This document shows positions 54,854 through 63,860 of a stretch of 64,000 nucleotides of DNA, piece by piece. The stretch spans positions 109,269-173,268 of the forward strand of contig NZ_JBQKKT010000005.1 in the NCBI RefSeq assembly GCF_052116585.1, in the 5' to 3' direction. How positions within the stretch are numbered: position 1 is the first letter of the stretch; each line of letters opens with the position of its first letter. Source of the stretch: Luteococcus sp052116585 (GTDB lineage Bacteria; Actinomycetota; Actinomycetes; Propionibacteriales; Propionibacteriaceae). A program made the position numbers and the translations under genes. Under the pieces are notes generated by a model. It had not been told where the DNA came from, made no database searches, and saw only the letters and a program-made list of their open reading frames with translations.

Positions 54854-55843
54854 TCACCGGGTGACGACTGAGACCAGTTCGCCCACCTCCACGGTGCGAT
54901 CGGCGCTGCGCTGCATGGTGATCAGGCCCGCTTGGCCCAGGGCGCTCCACTCGACTGCCCAGACGCTGGTGGCGGTGATGGTGGGATTGCCGGGGCTGCG
55001 CCAGGTGTGTCCGCAGTCGGGTGATTCGGCCATCGGGTCGGCGTCGGTGGGGCGGGGACTGGCACTGGTGCACGTGAGCGTGGTGCCGTCGCCGGTGTCC
55101 ACGGTGGTCCGGACACGATGGGCGACGAGTGTGACCGGGATCCCCTGTTCGGTGACCGACGCGTTGATGGTGTCGGTGTCATCGGTCCAGATCCACACGG
55201 GGAGCCCGACCGCGAGCATGTTCCACTCGTTGACGCTGGGTTCCGGGCCCAGGTGGGGAGCGGGCAGGGGCAGGTTGATCTGGCTGGCCGCGGTGGTGGC
55301 GACGCTGATGACGTCGATCACCGGGGCTGGCGGCGGCGCGGCCGCTGCAGGCTGGCCAGGCTGTGCCGGTACCGCAGGATCGGCGGCCGGCGGGGCCGGC
55401 TGGGCTGGTGGGGCCGTGACCACATAGTCCTCGAAGGCGCAGGGCGTACCAACCGACGCGATGCACGTCGTGTCGACGTAGTGCCGGTTGCCATTGCGCG
55501 CCGACGGCGGTGGGACTGCTGGGAGCCCCGGCCCGCCCGACGAATGGCGCACGGCAGGCTGCCCGCCTGAGCGCAGTGAGGTGGGGCCCAGGTAGGTGCG
55601 GTTGGCGTGGGAGCCGCCGGATCGGGTGGCCGGTCGGGCCGCGGGCCGGGCGACCCTCCGGGTGGTGGTGCGGGTGGCGGTGACGCGCGCTCCAGAGTTT
55701 CCGGCGACACGGGTGAAACCGGTCTCGGTACTCGAACACGCACTCATGTCCGCACTGCAATTGGCCCATGCGGAAGTGGGGCTGATGAGCAGCAAGCCTG
55801 CGCTCCCCAAGGCGATCAGAACGAATCGAGTCAGAGCGGGCAT
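54854..55843 (-). CDS. Secreted protein with Pro/Ala-rich linkers
   Basis: A 329-residue exported protein, second gene of a pair. The signal peptide is at about 1-28 (FVLIALGSAGLLLISPTSAWA). A Thr/Arg-rich segment and a Pro/Ala linker (APPAQPAPPAADPAVPAQP) lead to a beta-rich C-terminal domain (IDVISVATTAASQINLP, NMLAVGLPVWIWTDDTDTI) with two Cys residues. Similar secreted actinobacterial proteins lack an assigned function. It overlaps the lipoprotein gene by 13 bases. Confidence 0.65.
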   Translation of the reverse strand: MPALTRFVLIALGSAGLLLISPTSAWANCSADMSACSSTETGFTRVAGNSGARVTATRTTTRRVARPAARPATRSGGSHANRTYLGPTSLRSGGQPAVRHSSGGPGLPAVPPPSARNGNRHYVDTTCIASVGTPCAFEDYVVTAPPAQPAPPAADPAVPAQPGQPAAAAPPPAPVIDVISVATTAASQINLPLPAPHLGPEPSVNEWNMLAVGLPVWIWTDDTDTINASVTEQGIPVTLVAHRVRTTVDTGDGTTLTCTSASPRPTDADPMAESPDCGHTWRSPGNPTITATSVWAVEWSALGQAGLITMQRSADRTVEVGELVSVVTR

Positions 55844-56454
55844 GTTTCAACGGCCTTTGAGTCGCTCGTGAACCCCTTGAGCTTGCCATCGAATCGCTGG
55901 AAGTAGATCTCCTTATAGGCAAGGCCACCGTTTCCCACTACCTTGCCGGTCCCAGTGTCGATCACTTCTCCTTCCGTCGAGTCCACGCACACGCGAATGG
56001 AAACGAGACTGCCTCCCCGGCTGACCCCGGGATTCGGCGCAATGGCAGTGAGTCGAGATGAGGAGCCACGAGCTGGCGCGAGCCCCTCGCTGAGGGAATT
56101 GGTGATGGAGTTCTGAATCGCTTCCTTCATCGTCCCAGTGATGTAGGTATCCATCGTGGCGGGCAAGGTCGCCGGTTCGTAGGAATGCGACTCCAACTTC
56201 GCCATCTCCGCGTGGTAGGCCCGGTACACCTCCACCGCCTCCAGATACAGCGGGTCCTGACTCGGATCCACGCTCGCCCCGGAACCTGCAGAACCGGTCG
56301 CTCCGGGGGTGCTCGCACTCCCGCCGGGGGTCGCCCCATCGGACGTCACCACGGCGCTGGGGGTCGCGTCGGGGCTGGTGGTCGCCGCGGGGGCGTCGGG
56401 GCTGCAGGCGGCAACAACGCACCCGAGGACGATCAGGCTGACTGGTTTGCGCAT
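55831..56454 (-). CDS. Lipoprotein, partner of the secreted protein gene
   Basis: A 207-residue lipoprotein: MRKPVSLIVLGCVVAAC with lipobox VAAC at about residue 17, followed by a Ser/Thr/Ala/Gly-rich linker to about 75. The rest (AVEVYRAYHAEMAKLESHSY, ISIRVCVDSTEGEVI-type strands) has two Cys residues and is otherwise unrecognised; it resembles small SnoaL-like or NTF2-type lipoproteins loosely. CCCAGGAGCC precedes the ATG at 56454. Co-transcribed with the secreted-protein gene. Confidence 0.7.
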   Translation of the reverse strand: MRKPVSLIVLGCVVAACSPDAPAATTSPDATPSAVVTSDGATPGGSASTPGATGSAGSGASVDPSQDPLYLEAVEVYRAYHAEMAKLESHSYEPATLPATMDTYITGTMKEAIQNSITNSLSEGLAPARGSSSRLTAIAPNPGVSRGGSLVSIRVCVDSTEGEVIDTGTGKVVGNGGLAYKEIYFQRFDGKLKGFTSDSKAVETCPL

Positions 56455-56618
56455 GTCCGGCTCCTGGGGGATGGGCAATGCGGTCAATGTGCCAGCCGTC
56501 GTCAAATGTGCCAAGAGTCATAACCGGCCGCGGCCCCGCCCAATCCGCCGCCATCCCTTGCTTGCTGAGGGAATGCGGGCCAACCAAATTCCACGTGAAT
56601 TCCACGAGCCCTCGCGGA

Positions 56619-57242
56619 TCACAGCCCCAGCAGTGGCCTCAGCTCATCCAGGTGGGCCACGCTGTACTCGGCGTCGTCGTCCACGGGCGCCTCGGGTGAT
56701 TCGAGCACTGCGGCGTTGATCCCCGCGGCATGGGCGGCGGTCGCGTCAATGGGGCGGTCGCCCACACCCAGGCACTCGGCCGGATCCAGCCCGTGCCGCT
56801 CCAGCATGACTCGGTACATCTGCGGGTCCGGCTTGCGCGGATGCCCGTCGGCGGTGGAGATCAGGTCGTCCACCGTCAGCCCCAGGCCGTCCAGCAGGCC
56901 CATGGCGGATCCGCGCTCGCGGTGCGTCACCACCAGGTTCATCCCGCCGGCAGCAGCCACGTCGCGCAGCAGGTCCCGCGCTCCCGGCACGGGCGGGGCG
57001 GGTTCCTTCTTCCACAGGGCCTTGAGCTCGGCATTGGCCTGCTCGAACTCCGTCGGCTCAATGCCAAATCGCGTGCTGAGCGTTGCGATCGCCTCACCGG
57101 TGGAGCGGCGCGTGAGACGCGCTACGTCCGGGATCTCCACGTCGTGGCCATGGCGGCGCACCACGTCGGCAAAGGTTGCGTCGAGTTGCGGGTAGGTGTC
57201 GACGAGCGTGCCACCCATATCCCAGAAGAGGTGCCGGAACAT
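56619..57242 (-). CDS. HAD-superfamily hydrolase (phosphatase-like)
   Basis: A 207-residue HAD subfamily IA protein. Motif I is FWDMGGTLVDT (second Asp of the usual D-x-D replaced by Gly, so catalysis needs checking), motif II NLVVTHRERG (Thr), Lys in HPRKPDPQMY and motif IV CLGVGDRPIDATAA. The layout is that of a phosphoglycolate-phosphatase-like enzyme. The substrate is unknown. It is divergent from the ribokinase gene. Confidence 0.82.
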   Translation of the reverse strand: MFRHLFWDMGGTLVDTYPQLDATFADVVRRHGHDVEIPDVARLTRRSTGEAIATLSTRFGIEPTEFEQANAELKALWKKEPAPPVPGARDLLRDVAAAGGMNLVVTHRERGSAMGLLDGLGLTVDDLISTADGHPRKPDPQMYRVMLERHGLDPAECLGVGDRPIDATAAHAAGINAAVLESPEAPVDDDAEYSVAHLDELRPLLGL

Positions 57243-57308
57243 GTCATCCAGACTAGGGGCGCATCGTGTCGGCGAACAGGGACAATGGGTGACAACAAGG
57301 AGGTGCGC

Positions 57309-58214
57309 ATGGGCAAGGTCTGTGTGGTCGGCTCGGCCAATGTGGACCTGGTGGTGCACACGGCTCGGATTCCCAGCCCGGGTGAGACGGTGCCCGGAGG
57401 TCCGCTGGCAACCCTGCCGGGCGGCAAGTCTGCCAATCAGTCCGTGGCGGCGGCACGCCTGGGTGCCGACGTCACCTTCGTCGGCAGGGTGGGCGACGAC
57501 GATCACGGCACCCTCCTTCTGGAGAGCCTGGCCCGCAGCGGCGTCGACGTCACCCATGTCCACGACGATCCAACGCCCACGGGCACCGCCATGATCCTGA
57601 TCGATGACGCGGCGGAGAACGTGATTGTCGTCTCGCCGGGCGCCAACGGCACGCTGAGTCCGCAGCGCCTCGCGGAGCATGCTGATGCCATCCGTTCCGC
57701 CGACGTCCTGGGACTCTGTTTCGAGATTCCGATGGAGACCGTCGAGTCCGCCGCCGCAGTGGCGCACCGGTCCGGCGCGACGGTGGTGCTCAATCCGTCG
57801 CCCTTCACCGAGCTCTCGGCGGCGCTCCTGCAGTGCACCGACGTGCTGGTGGTCAACGAGCACGAGTTTGCCCAGGTTTTTCCGGGGGCCTCCATCCACT
57901 CACCGGAAAGTGAGTTGCTGCAGGGATTCCGGGGTGACGTCGTGGTCACGCTTGGCGCCAGGGGAGCGGCGCTGCTGATGGATGGCCCCGACGGCTGGTC
58001 CACCACCGGCATTCCCGCGCCCACGGTGGAGGCCGTCGACACGACGGGCTGCGGTGACGCCTTCACCGGCGCCCTGCTCGCAGGTCTGGCCGACGGGGAT
58101 TGTCTGGAGGAATCCATCCGGCTGGCGGTCCGGGTGGGTGCCGTCGCCGCCACCGGTCAGGGTGCCCAGCCGTCCTACCCGACGCGCGAGGAATTGACTG
58201 CCAATCCCCAGTGA
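57309..58214 (+). CDS. rbsK: Ribokinase (PfkB family)
   Basis: A 301-residue PfkB-family sugar kinase. It has the N-terminal VCVVGSANVDLVVH, the GGKSANQSVAAARLGADVTFVGRVGDD substrate/glycine-rich block, and the C-terminal DTTGCGDAFTGALLAGL anion hole with catalytic Asp. These fit ribokinase, which phosphorylates D-ribose at O5, though other PfkB kinases are possible. AAGGAGG (57297-57303) sets the ATG at 57309. No rbs transport genes are adjacent, so transport lies elsewhere. Confidence 0.85.
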   Translation: MGKVCVVGSANVDLVVHTARIPSPGETVPGGPLATLPGGKSANQSVAAARLGADVTFVGRVGDDDHGTLLLESLARSGVDVTHVHDDPTPTGTAMILIDDAAENVIVVSPGANGTLSPQRLAEHADAIRSADVLGLCFEIPMETVESAAAVAHRSGATVVLNPSPFTELSAALLQCTDVLVVNEHEFAQVFPGASIHSPESELLQGFRGDVVVTLGARGAALLMDGPDGWSTTGIPAPTVEAVDTTGCGDAFTGALLAGLADGDCLEESIRLAVRVGAVAATGQGAQPSYPTREELTANPQ

Positions 58215-58380
58215 ATTTCATCACAGCACCTTGTGGGCCATCGCGGATGACTACGAGTCCCAACCGCCCGGAAGAATCCGACGGCCCGTAGTGCGAGACG
58301 CGTGCCGATACCTCAAACCATTTCCATGAGCTGGTGGAGGCGTTGGATCCCTCGCCACACAACAGAATCAAGGCGTCAGT

Positions 58381-58888
58381 ATGTTGAATCGACGTCAGCT
58401 TCTCACCGCCTCCGCTGCTTCCGCCGTCGCCCTCGGGACGGCCAACCTGATGCCAGCCGCAGCCGCCAGCCAGACCGCCTACGGCCGCACTTTCACCGAT
58501 CTGGGCTGCAAGCCGGCCGTCATCAATGTCGAGAAGCTCACCCTCAAGAACAAGAACTTCCGCACCGCTGCCTGGAGCTGCGACCAGCTCCAGCTCACCC
58601 TGATGAACATCCCGGTTGGTGGTGAGGTCGGCCTGGAGATGCACGACGACGTCGACCAGTTCCTCCGCATCGAGTCCGGCACCGCACTGGTGATGATGGG
58701 CGACGAGAAGCTCTTCAGCTATGTGAAGCAGGCCGGCTCCGGCGACGCGATCCTGGTTCCCTCCGGAACCTGGCACAACATCGTCAACAACTCCCCCCAA
58801 GGAGGAGCTGAAGCTGTACTCCCTGTACGGCCCGCAGCAGCGCCCCACCGGCACCATCCACGTCACGTCGGAGGATGACCACCACTGA
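58381..58888 (+). CDS. Secreted cupin-domain protein, frameshifted at a C6 run
   Basis: An exported cupin. NRRQLLTASAASAVALG resembles a Tat signal peptide. The cupin core (residues about 75-135) has LMNIPVGGEVGLEMHDDVDQFLRIESGTA and GDAILVPSGTWHNI (H-x-x...E-like and P-x-x-x-x-H). The annotated reading ends wrongly at about 58878. After the C6 run at 58793-58798 the plus-one/minus-one frame reads KEELKLYSLYGPQQ, then TGTIHVTSEDDHH and stops at 58888, the expected cupin C-terminus. So one C too many (or too few) disrupts the gene. A strong hairpin follows at 58942. Confidence 0.7.
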
Positions 58889-58941
58889 GCAAGGCCATGA
58901 TCGGCACGCATTCCTGATGCGTGCGAGGCCATCGCTGCTGG

Positions 58942-58972
58942 GGCCCGGGATCCCCGACGGGGAGCCCGGGCC
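58942..58972 (+). terminator. GC-rich hairpin after the cupin gene
   Basis: GGCCCGGGATCCCC (58942-58955), loop GAC, GGGGAGCCCGGGCC (58959-58972): 14-base arms with one mismatch. It lies 54 bases past the restored stop and no T run follows. A likely terminator. Confidence 0.55.
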
Positions 58973-59103
58973 TTGGCGTGGACGAGGCGGGAAGTGGGTC
59001 TTCGCGGGCGCGACGCGGGCAAATGAACTCCTGAATTCACCAGTCCGGGTCTACGGTGGACGACGAACTGTGCCACCGTTGTCCAGGAATCCAGGAACCC
59101 TCC

Positions 59104-61044
59104 ATGAGCCACCCTGACCCACGAGCAGCATCGCCAGCCTCGGCCACCCGCACCTTCTTACGGGAGGTGAACTACCCACACCAGATCCACCCCGCGCTGG
59201 TGCCCGGCGTCTCCGTTGAGGACCAGAAGATCCGTTACGGCGTTGACAAGGGAATTCTCGGAGTCGTGGGTTTCCTGATCGTCGCCTTCGTCGCGTGGGG
59301 ACTGGCCGCCCCACAGCAGGTCTTCGACGTCTCGAGTGCCGCCCTGGGCTGGGTGATGCACAATCTGGGGTGGACCTTCAACGTCCTGGCCATCGGCATG
59401 GTGCTCTTCCTGCTGGTGATCGCCTTCTCCAGGTTCGGCAAGATCACGCTCGGTCTCGATGGCGAGGAACCTGAATATTCAACAGCCTCCTGGGCGGCCA
59501 TGCTCTTTGGCGCGGGCATCGGCATCGGCATCATCTTCTTCGGCCCCTACGAGCCGCTCACCTACTACTTGAGTCCGCGGCCCGGCGCCCACTACGACGC
59601 GAACACGGCGGCCGCGGTCAAGGGGGCGATGGCGCAGGCGGCCCTGCACTGGGGGCTGAACGCCTGGGCCATCTACGCCATCGTCGGCCTGGCCGTCGCC
59701 TACGTCTCCTACCGCCGCGGCAAGGTGCCGCTGATGAGTTCGGTGGTGACCTCGCTGTGGAGTGGACGCACCGACAGCATCGGCGCTCGCATCATCGACG
59801 CCCTGGCCATCATCGCGACGCTCTTCGGCACCGCCGCCACCCTGGGCATCGGTGCGCTCCAGATTGCCCGTGGCGTCGAGATCGTCGGTGGCCTCGGCCC
59901 GACGGGCAACACCCTGGCGCTGGGAATCATCGGCGTGCTGACCATCGCGACCATCGCCTCCGCCGTGTCTGGCGTGGCCAAGGGGATTCGCTGGCTGAGC
60001 AACATCAACATGCTGATGGCTCTGGGCCTGGCGCTCTTCTTCTTCATCGTCGGCCCCACGGCTTTTCTGATGAACATGGTGCCGTCGGCCATCGTCGACT
60101 ACTTCGGGCACATGCCCGACATGCTCAGTGCCAACATGGCCGAGGGGCCGGAGATGGAGGCCTTCCTCTCCTCCTGGACCACCTTCTACTGGGCCTGGTG
60201 GGTGAGCTGGGCGCCCTTCGTCGGCGTCTTCACCGCCAAGATCTCCCGTGGCCGCACCATCAAGCAGTTCGTGCTCGGGGTGCTGCTGATCCCTTCGTCG
60301 ATCATCGTGCTGGCCTTCGGAATCCTCGGCGGAACCGCGATCTGGCTGCAGCGCAAGGCAGAGGCTGCCGGCGACACGGCCAACATGATCGCCCCCGACG
60401 GGACAGCCGCCTCGCTGCCGCTGCCCGCCGAGATCTTCTACAAGGTGGTGGAGCAGATGCCCGGTGGCGGCATCGTCTCCGCACTGGTGATCGTGATGCT
60501 GGGGGTCTTCTTCGTCACGACGTCGGACTCCGCCTCCCTGGTCAACTCACAGCTGGCCCAGCGTGGCAATCCGTCGCCCAACAAGCTGGTCACCACCTTC
60601 TTTGCGCTTTGCATGGCGGGCATTGCCGTGGTCATCCTGCTCTTCGGCGGCCAGAACGCCTTGGCGGGACTGCAGAACCTGGTCGTCGTGACGGCGCTGC
60701 CCTTCGCCGTGATCCTGGTGCTGATGGCCGTGGCGCTGGTGAAGCTGCTGCGCAATGATCCGCAGGCCATCCGCGAGCACTACCAGGAGCAGGCCATCCA
60801 GAAGGCGGTCAAGCACGGCGTCCACGAGTATGGCGACAACTTCGCCCTCGCCGTGGAGCCGACGGCTGCCACCGACGAGCGTGCGACGGGCAGTGACTTC
60901 GACTCGACGGCCCCGGAGGTCACCGAGTGGTACGCCCGCACCGATGAGGACGGCAACCCGGTGGAATACGACTACGAGAAGGGTGAGTACATCGACGACG
61001 AGCCGACCTCGGACGACGTGACGGGCAACTCTCCGATCCGGTGA
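59104..61044 (+). CDS. BCCT-family betaine/choline/carnitine transporter
   Basis: A 646-residue, 12-span secondary transporter. The BCCT signature is FGAGIGIGIIFFGPYEPLTYY (span 3) with WGLNAWAIYAIVGLAVAYV, and TFYWAWWVSWAPFVGVFTAKISRGRT is the conserved Trp-rich segment of helix 8. A charged C-terminal tail (about 90 residues, EEQAIQKAVKHG... DDEPTSDD) is compatible with osmosensing as in BetP. ATG 59104 with AGGAACCCTCC upstream. It complements the ProV-ProWX system. Confidence 0.92.
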   Translation: MSHPDPRAASPASATRTFLREVNYPHQIHPALVPGVSVEDQKIRYGVDKGILGVVGFLIVAFVAWGLAAPQQVFDVSSAALGWVMHNLGWTFNVLAIGMVLFLLVIAFSRFGKITLGLDGEEPEYSTASWAAMLFGAGIGIGIIFFGPYEPLTYYLSPRPGAHYDANTAAAVKGAMAQAALHWGLNAWAIYAIVGLAVAYVSYRRGKVPLMSSVVTSLWSGRTDSIGARIIDALAIIATLFGTAATLGIGALQIARGVEIVGGLGPTGNTLALGIIGVLTIATIASAVSGVAKGIRWLSNINMLMALGLALFFFIVGPTAFLMNMVPSAIVDYFGHMPDMLSANMAEGPEMEAFLSSWTTFYWAWWVSWAPFVGVFTAKISRGRTIKQFVLGVLLIPSSIIVLAFGILGGTAIWLQRKAEAAGDTANMIAPDGTAASLPLPAEIFYKVVEQMPGGGIVSALVIVMLGVFFVTTSDSASLVNSQLAQRGNPSPNKLVTTFFALCMAGIAVVILLFGGQNALAGLQNLVVVTALPFAVILVLMAVALVKLLRNDPQAIREHYQEQAIQKAVKHGVHEYGDNFALAVEPTAATDERATGSDFDSTAPEVTEWYARTDEDGNPVEYDYEKGEYIDDEPTSDDVTGNSPIR

Positions 61045-61087
61045 CTGTTCGGCCTCTGAGGCTGGGCAGGGCTGCCGCGGGAGGCGG

Positions 61088-61121
61088 GTCGAAGGACACT
61101 GTTGGTCGAAGGACACTGTTG
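61088..61121. repeat. 17-base direct repeat x 2
   Basis: GTCGAAGGACACTGTTG occurs exactly at 61088-61104 and again at 61105-61121, just after the BCCT gene. Confidence 0.88.
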
Positions 61122-61194
61122 ACGGTGGCTATGGCCCTGCTTCGTGGAGCGCCTCATCGGTGCGGGTCCGTTCGCGGCGATCATCAGCCTCGTC

Positions 61195-61265
61195 GATCCG
61201 CTGGACACGATCGCATGATCCCGCTGGGCACGATCCCATGATCCCGCTGGGCACGATCCCAGCAT
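61195..61265. repeat. 22-26-base tandem repeat x 3
   Basis: Three units beginning GATC(C)CGCTGG at 61195, 61217 and 61240; the second and third share 21 identical leading bases and the first is diverged. Confidence 0.8.
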
Positions 61266-62124
61266 GGGCGTCTTCATGCTGCTCGTGCACTGCCTCAATG
61301 CTGGCGGGGGGTCTGGTTCGACAGTGAGGTGCCCGACGCCTTGCATGTGCGCCTCACCACCCCACGAGCCCTGATGGCCATGGTCGCGGCACGGTCGGTC
61401 CACCTCTGTGGCGTCTCCCGCCTGGGGCGACGGGCTGGGCCGATCGGCTGGCTCGATGGGCTGGGCCACCGGGGCCTGGTCGATGGGCGGGGCTGCAGCC
61501 ATGGCGCCAGGGGCGTTGGCGATGCTCGTCAGTGCCGCACGTTGGTGGTGGCCGCTTCGCAACTTCGAGGCATCCACATTCCTCCGAATTCCGAAATTCG
61601 CAAGAATGGCTAATGATATTGCAATTTTGCATTCGCGGTCATGAATTCTTGGAATCCAGAACTCATTGCATTCATTTCTGGGTGGCCCTTCGCTCACAAT
61701 TCTTCGTTGACCCAACTTCTCCTGGGTTCATGCATGAACTCCTTCGCGGTCTATGCGGCACCCCATTCATTTCGGTGGAAACGCTCAATCCGAATTGGTG
61801 GAACCGCCGCTGCATGAGTCCTGATGTGAGTCGACATGGCGCCCTTGGGGTCCTGCATGTCCGGGCATGGTTGGGGCCCGAGCCATTCTCGGTTGGGCTG
61901 TAGCGGTGCGCCGAGAGCTGCCGAGCGCTCCGGTGGGCGTCGCACTGTGGCTTGACCGTCCCACCCACTGCGCGTCGATAACCCATGAGAATCACCGACG
62001 ACACCATGCTCATCCGGGTGGGCGATGGCAACTGGACAGCCATCCCCGTGCGACCCAGAACTGCCATGCAACTGATCCTGTGACCATGATGAACGGCATC
62101 GCTCACATATGAGAAAATGCCAAC

Positions 62125-62733
62125 ATGAGTGAAGTCGCCAGAACGACGGAGTACAGCCGGGTGTCGGGAGATCCGGTGCTGGATCTGATCAACACCCTGC
62201 AGTGGCGTTTGGATCCCGGGGCCTCCATCGACGCGCTCACGAGCTTCGAAGATGCAGTCCAGTGGGCGCAGGGTGCTGGCCTGGTGGCGCCCGACGAGGC
62301 GCAGCAATTCTTGGTGTTTGCGCGGGAAAGGCCGGAAGTTGCCGACGTCGAAAGGCTTCGAATTGTCCAGGTGAGGGAATCCTTCTACCACCTGCTCTTC
62401 GGCAACGGCGAGTATTCCGCGAGAATGATTTCCAGGCTCTATCGGGAGGCGCTGTCCGGAGCAATCCTCAATTTCTCTGACTGGCGGTGGGGATGGGTGG
62501 ATGAGGACCTCTCCATTGAGGTCCTGAGGCATCGGATCGTGCGCGGAGTCGTCGCCTTCACCCAACGCGACGATCTCGATCATCTCTACCAGTGCGAGGA
62601 CGAGCGGTGTGGACGCGTCTTCCTGGACTTCTCTCCCCGTCGCAACCGACGCTGGTGTGTCGCCAAGGAGTGCGGCGACCGCAACCGGTCGCGCGCCTAC
62701 TACTCCCGACGCAAAGCGCTTGAACAGCGCTGA
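62125..62733 (+). CDS. ABATE/CGNR zinc-finger regulator
   Basis: A 202-residue probable transcription regulator. Residues about 10-115 are the ABATE (DUF1470) domain: DPVLDLINTLQWR is the usual start, FARERPEVADVERLRIVQVRE the middle. The C-terminus has the treble-clef CGNR-type finger CEDERCGRVFLDFSP, RRNRRWCVAKECGDRNRSR, with CGDR in place of CGNR. No target gene is apparent next to it. The ATG at 62125 lacks a strong ribosome binding site. Confidence 0.85.
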   Translation: MSEVARTTEYSRVSGDPVLDLINTLQWRLDPGASIDALTSFEDAVQWAQGAGLVAPDEAQQFLVFARERPEVADVERLRIVQVRESFYHLLFGNGEYSARMISRLYREALSGAILNFSDWRWGWVDEDLSIEVLRHRIVRGVVAFTQRDDLDHLYQCEDERCGRVFLDFSPRRNRRWCVAKECGDRNRSRAYYSRRKALEQR

Positions 62734-62744
62734 TCATGCCGCCT

Positions 62745-62785
62745 GGAGGCCGTGGCCATGCGTCGGAACGGCTCCACGGCCCTCC
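62745..62785. terminator. Hairpin between convergent CGNR and DUF4334 genes
   Basis: GGAGGCCGTGG (62745-62755) pairs with CCACGGCCCTCC (62774-62785), with one bulged base and an 18-base loop, shortly after the CGNR stop. The rest of 62786-63005 shows no gene. Confidence 0.4.
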
Positions 62786-63005
62786 TGGGGAATCCCTCAG
62801 GCCCCACAACGGGTGTCTTGATGTTGAAAGTTCTGTCAGAGCCGATCTGAGCGAAGCGGCGTCCGCTGTCAGGCGGCATCCTGGCTCAAGGGAGCCCGGC
62901 GAGTCAGGGGCAGTCGCGGGGTCTGGGCAGCCATCACCGCTGGACCTCGCCGGCTGACTCCAGGGGTGCGTCCCCACAGACGGATCACTGAGCCGGGCTC
63001 TCTCG

Positions 63006-63569
63006 TCACTGAGCTGGGCTCTCTCGTTTCAGCATGAAGAAGAAGGGCTCGAACCCGCGGGCGTCCATCAACCCCAGAAGAACGCACGGCTCAATCCAGC
63101 GGAAATGATCCTCGATGGGAAGGGCGTCGTAGACCATGGCCGCCCCGACCGTGCCACGGAAGTCCATCATGCGCAGCCGTGCCCCAGGCCGACGGGTGGA
63201 CGCGCACCGGAGCAGTCCCCGCTCAACCATGTGGCGCACCACCGTTCGCACGGATCGTCGGCGAAGGGGCGTAACCAGCGCTGGCATCAGTGACCATGGC
63301 ACAGCCGAGGGAGAGACGCAGAACACGCCACGGCGATCGGCGAACAGAAGAGGATGGACCTCCTCCTGACAGTCGAACCGCTTGCCGTACCACCCGGCGA
63401 GCTCGAGGAGTCCGTCCAGTGGATGTCCGGAGGGAACACCCAACCCCCGCCAGGTTCCGCTCAACTCCTCCACTCGCGCCGGGCGAGCCGACTCGAAGAG
63501 GGCAAGAAGTTTCGTACGGTCAGCGCCCTCGGCAAGGTGTGCAGGCCAACGTGCCTCGTGACTGTTCAT
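63006..63569 (-). CDS. GXWXG/DUF4334 family protein
   Basis: A 187-residue protein with the family layout: an N-terminal GXWXG motif (VEELSGTWRGLGVPSGHPLDGLL, then WYGKRFDCQEEVHPLLF) and the C-terminal DUF4334 block (RLRMMDFRGTVGAAMVYDALPIEDHFR, GLMDARGFEPFFFML). The family is common in actinobacteria and some members bind lipophilic ligands, but no reaction is known. Alone and convergent with the CGNR gene. Confidence 0.85.
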   Translation of the reverse strand: MNSHEARWPAHLAEGADRTKLLALFESARPARVEELSGTWRGLGVPSGHPLDGLLELAGWYGKRFDCQEEVHPLLFADRRGVFCVSPSAVPWSLMPALVTPLRRRSVRTVVRHMVERGLLRCASTRRPGARLRMMDFRGTVGAAMVYDALPIEDHFRWIEPCVLLGLMDARGFEPFFFMLKRESPAQ

Positions 63570-63831
63570 GGCTGTGACGCTACTCAGCTGGCTGCTGGGC
63601 GCGAGATCGCCGTCAGGGCATCACGATGCATGTCATGGCCGCCGACGACGAAAATGCGTAGTCACAAGGGATTTAGGCGCTCGTGGAGTGTCCCACAGGA
63701 GGCGGGCCCTTGGCTCGATTTGCATCCGGCGACACGATGAACTAATGTTTTCCGAGCTGCCACACGGCAGTGAACAACTGGATGAACTTGGGAGAACCCC
63801 AGCGAGTCCAACCGGAAGAAGTCAGGCGGAT

Positions 63832-63860
63832 TTGACCGCCCCAGCGGAACCCGGTAAGGT
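63832..63860 (+). promoter_or_regulatory. rRNA operon promoter
   Basis: TTGACC (63832-63837), 17-base spacer, TAAGGT (63855-63860): a near-consensus housekeeping promoter. The expected start is about 63867. It is followed by the conserved leader palindrome TTGAGAACTCAA. The 63570-63831 stretch before it holds no gene. Confidence 0.8.

Larger units (their letters stand above)
61045..62124. other. 1.08-kb gene-free region between BCCT and CGNR genes
   Basis: No gene is supported on either strand. It holds two direct repeat arrays (61088 and 61195), then a GC-rich stretch, and an A/T-rich island at about 61560-61770 with short palindromes (GAATTCCGAAATTC). A regulatory region, a decayed gene or a small RNA are all possible. 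Confidence 0.4.

Noticed and set aside
58381..58878. Taking the cupin as a normal gene ending at 58878
   Set aside because: Its last 25 residues (LPVRPAAAPHRHHPRHVGG) look like shadow sequence, whereas the shifted frame gives a proper cupin C-terminus.
61560..61770. tRNA or small-RNA gene in the A/T-rich island
   Set aside because: No cloverleaf, no conserved T-loop GTTCRANNC sequence and no terminator were found; left as unexplained.
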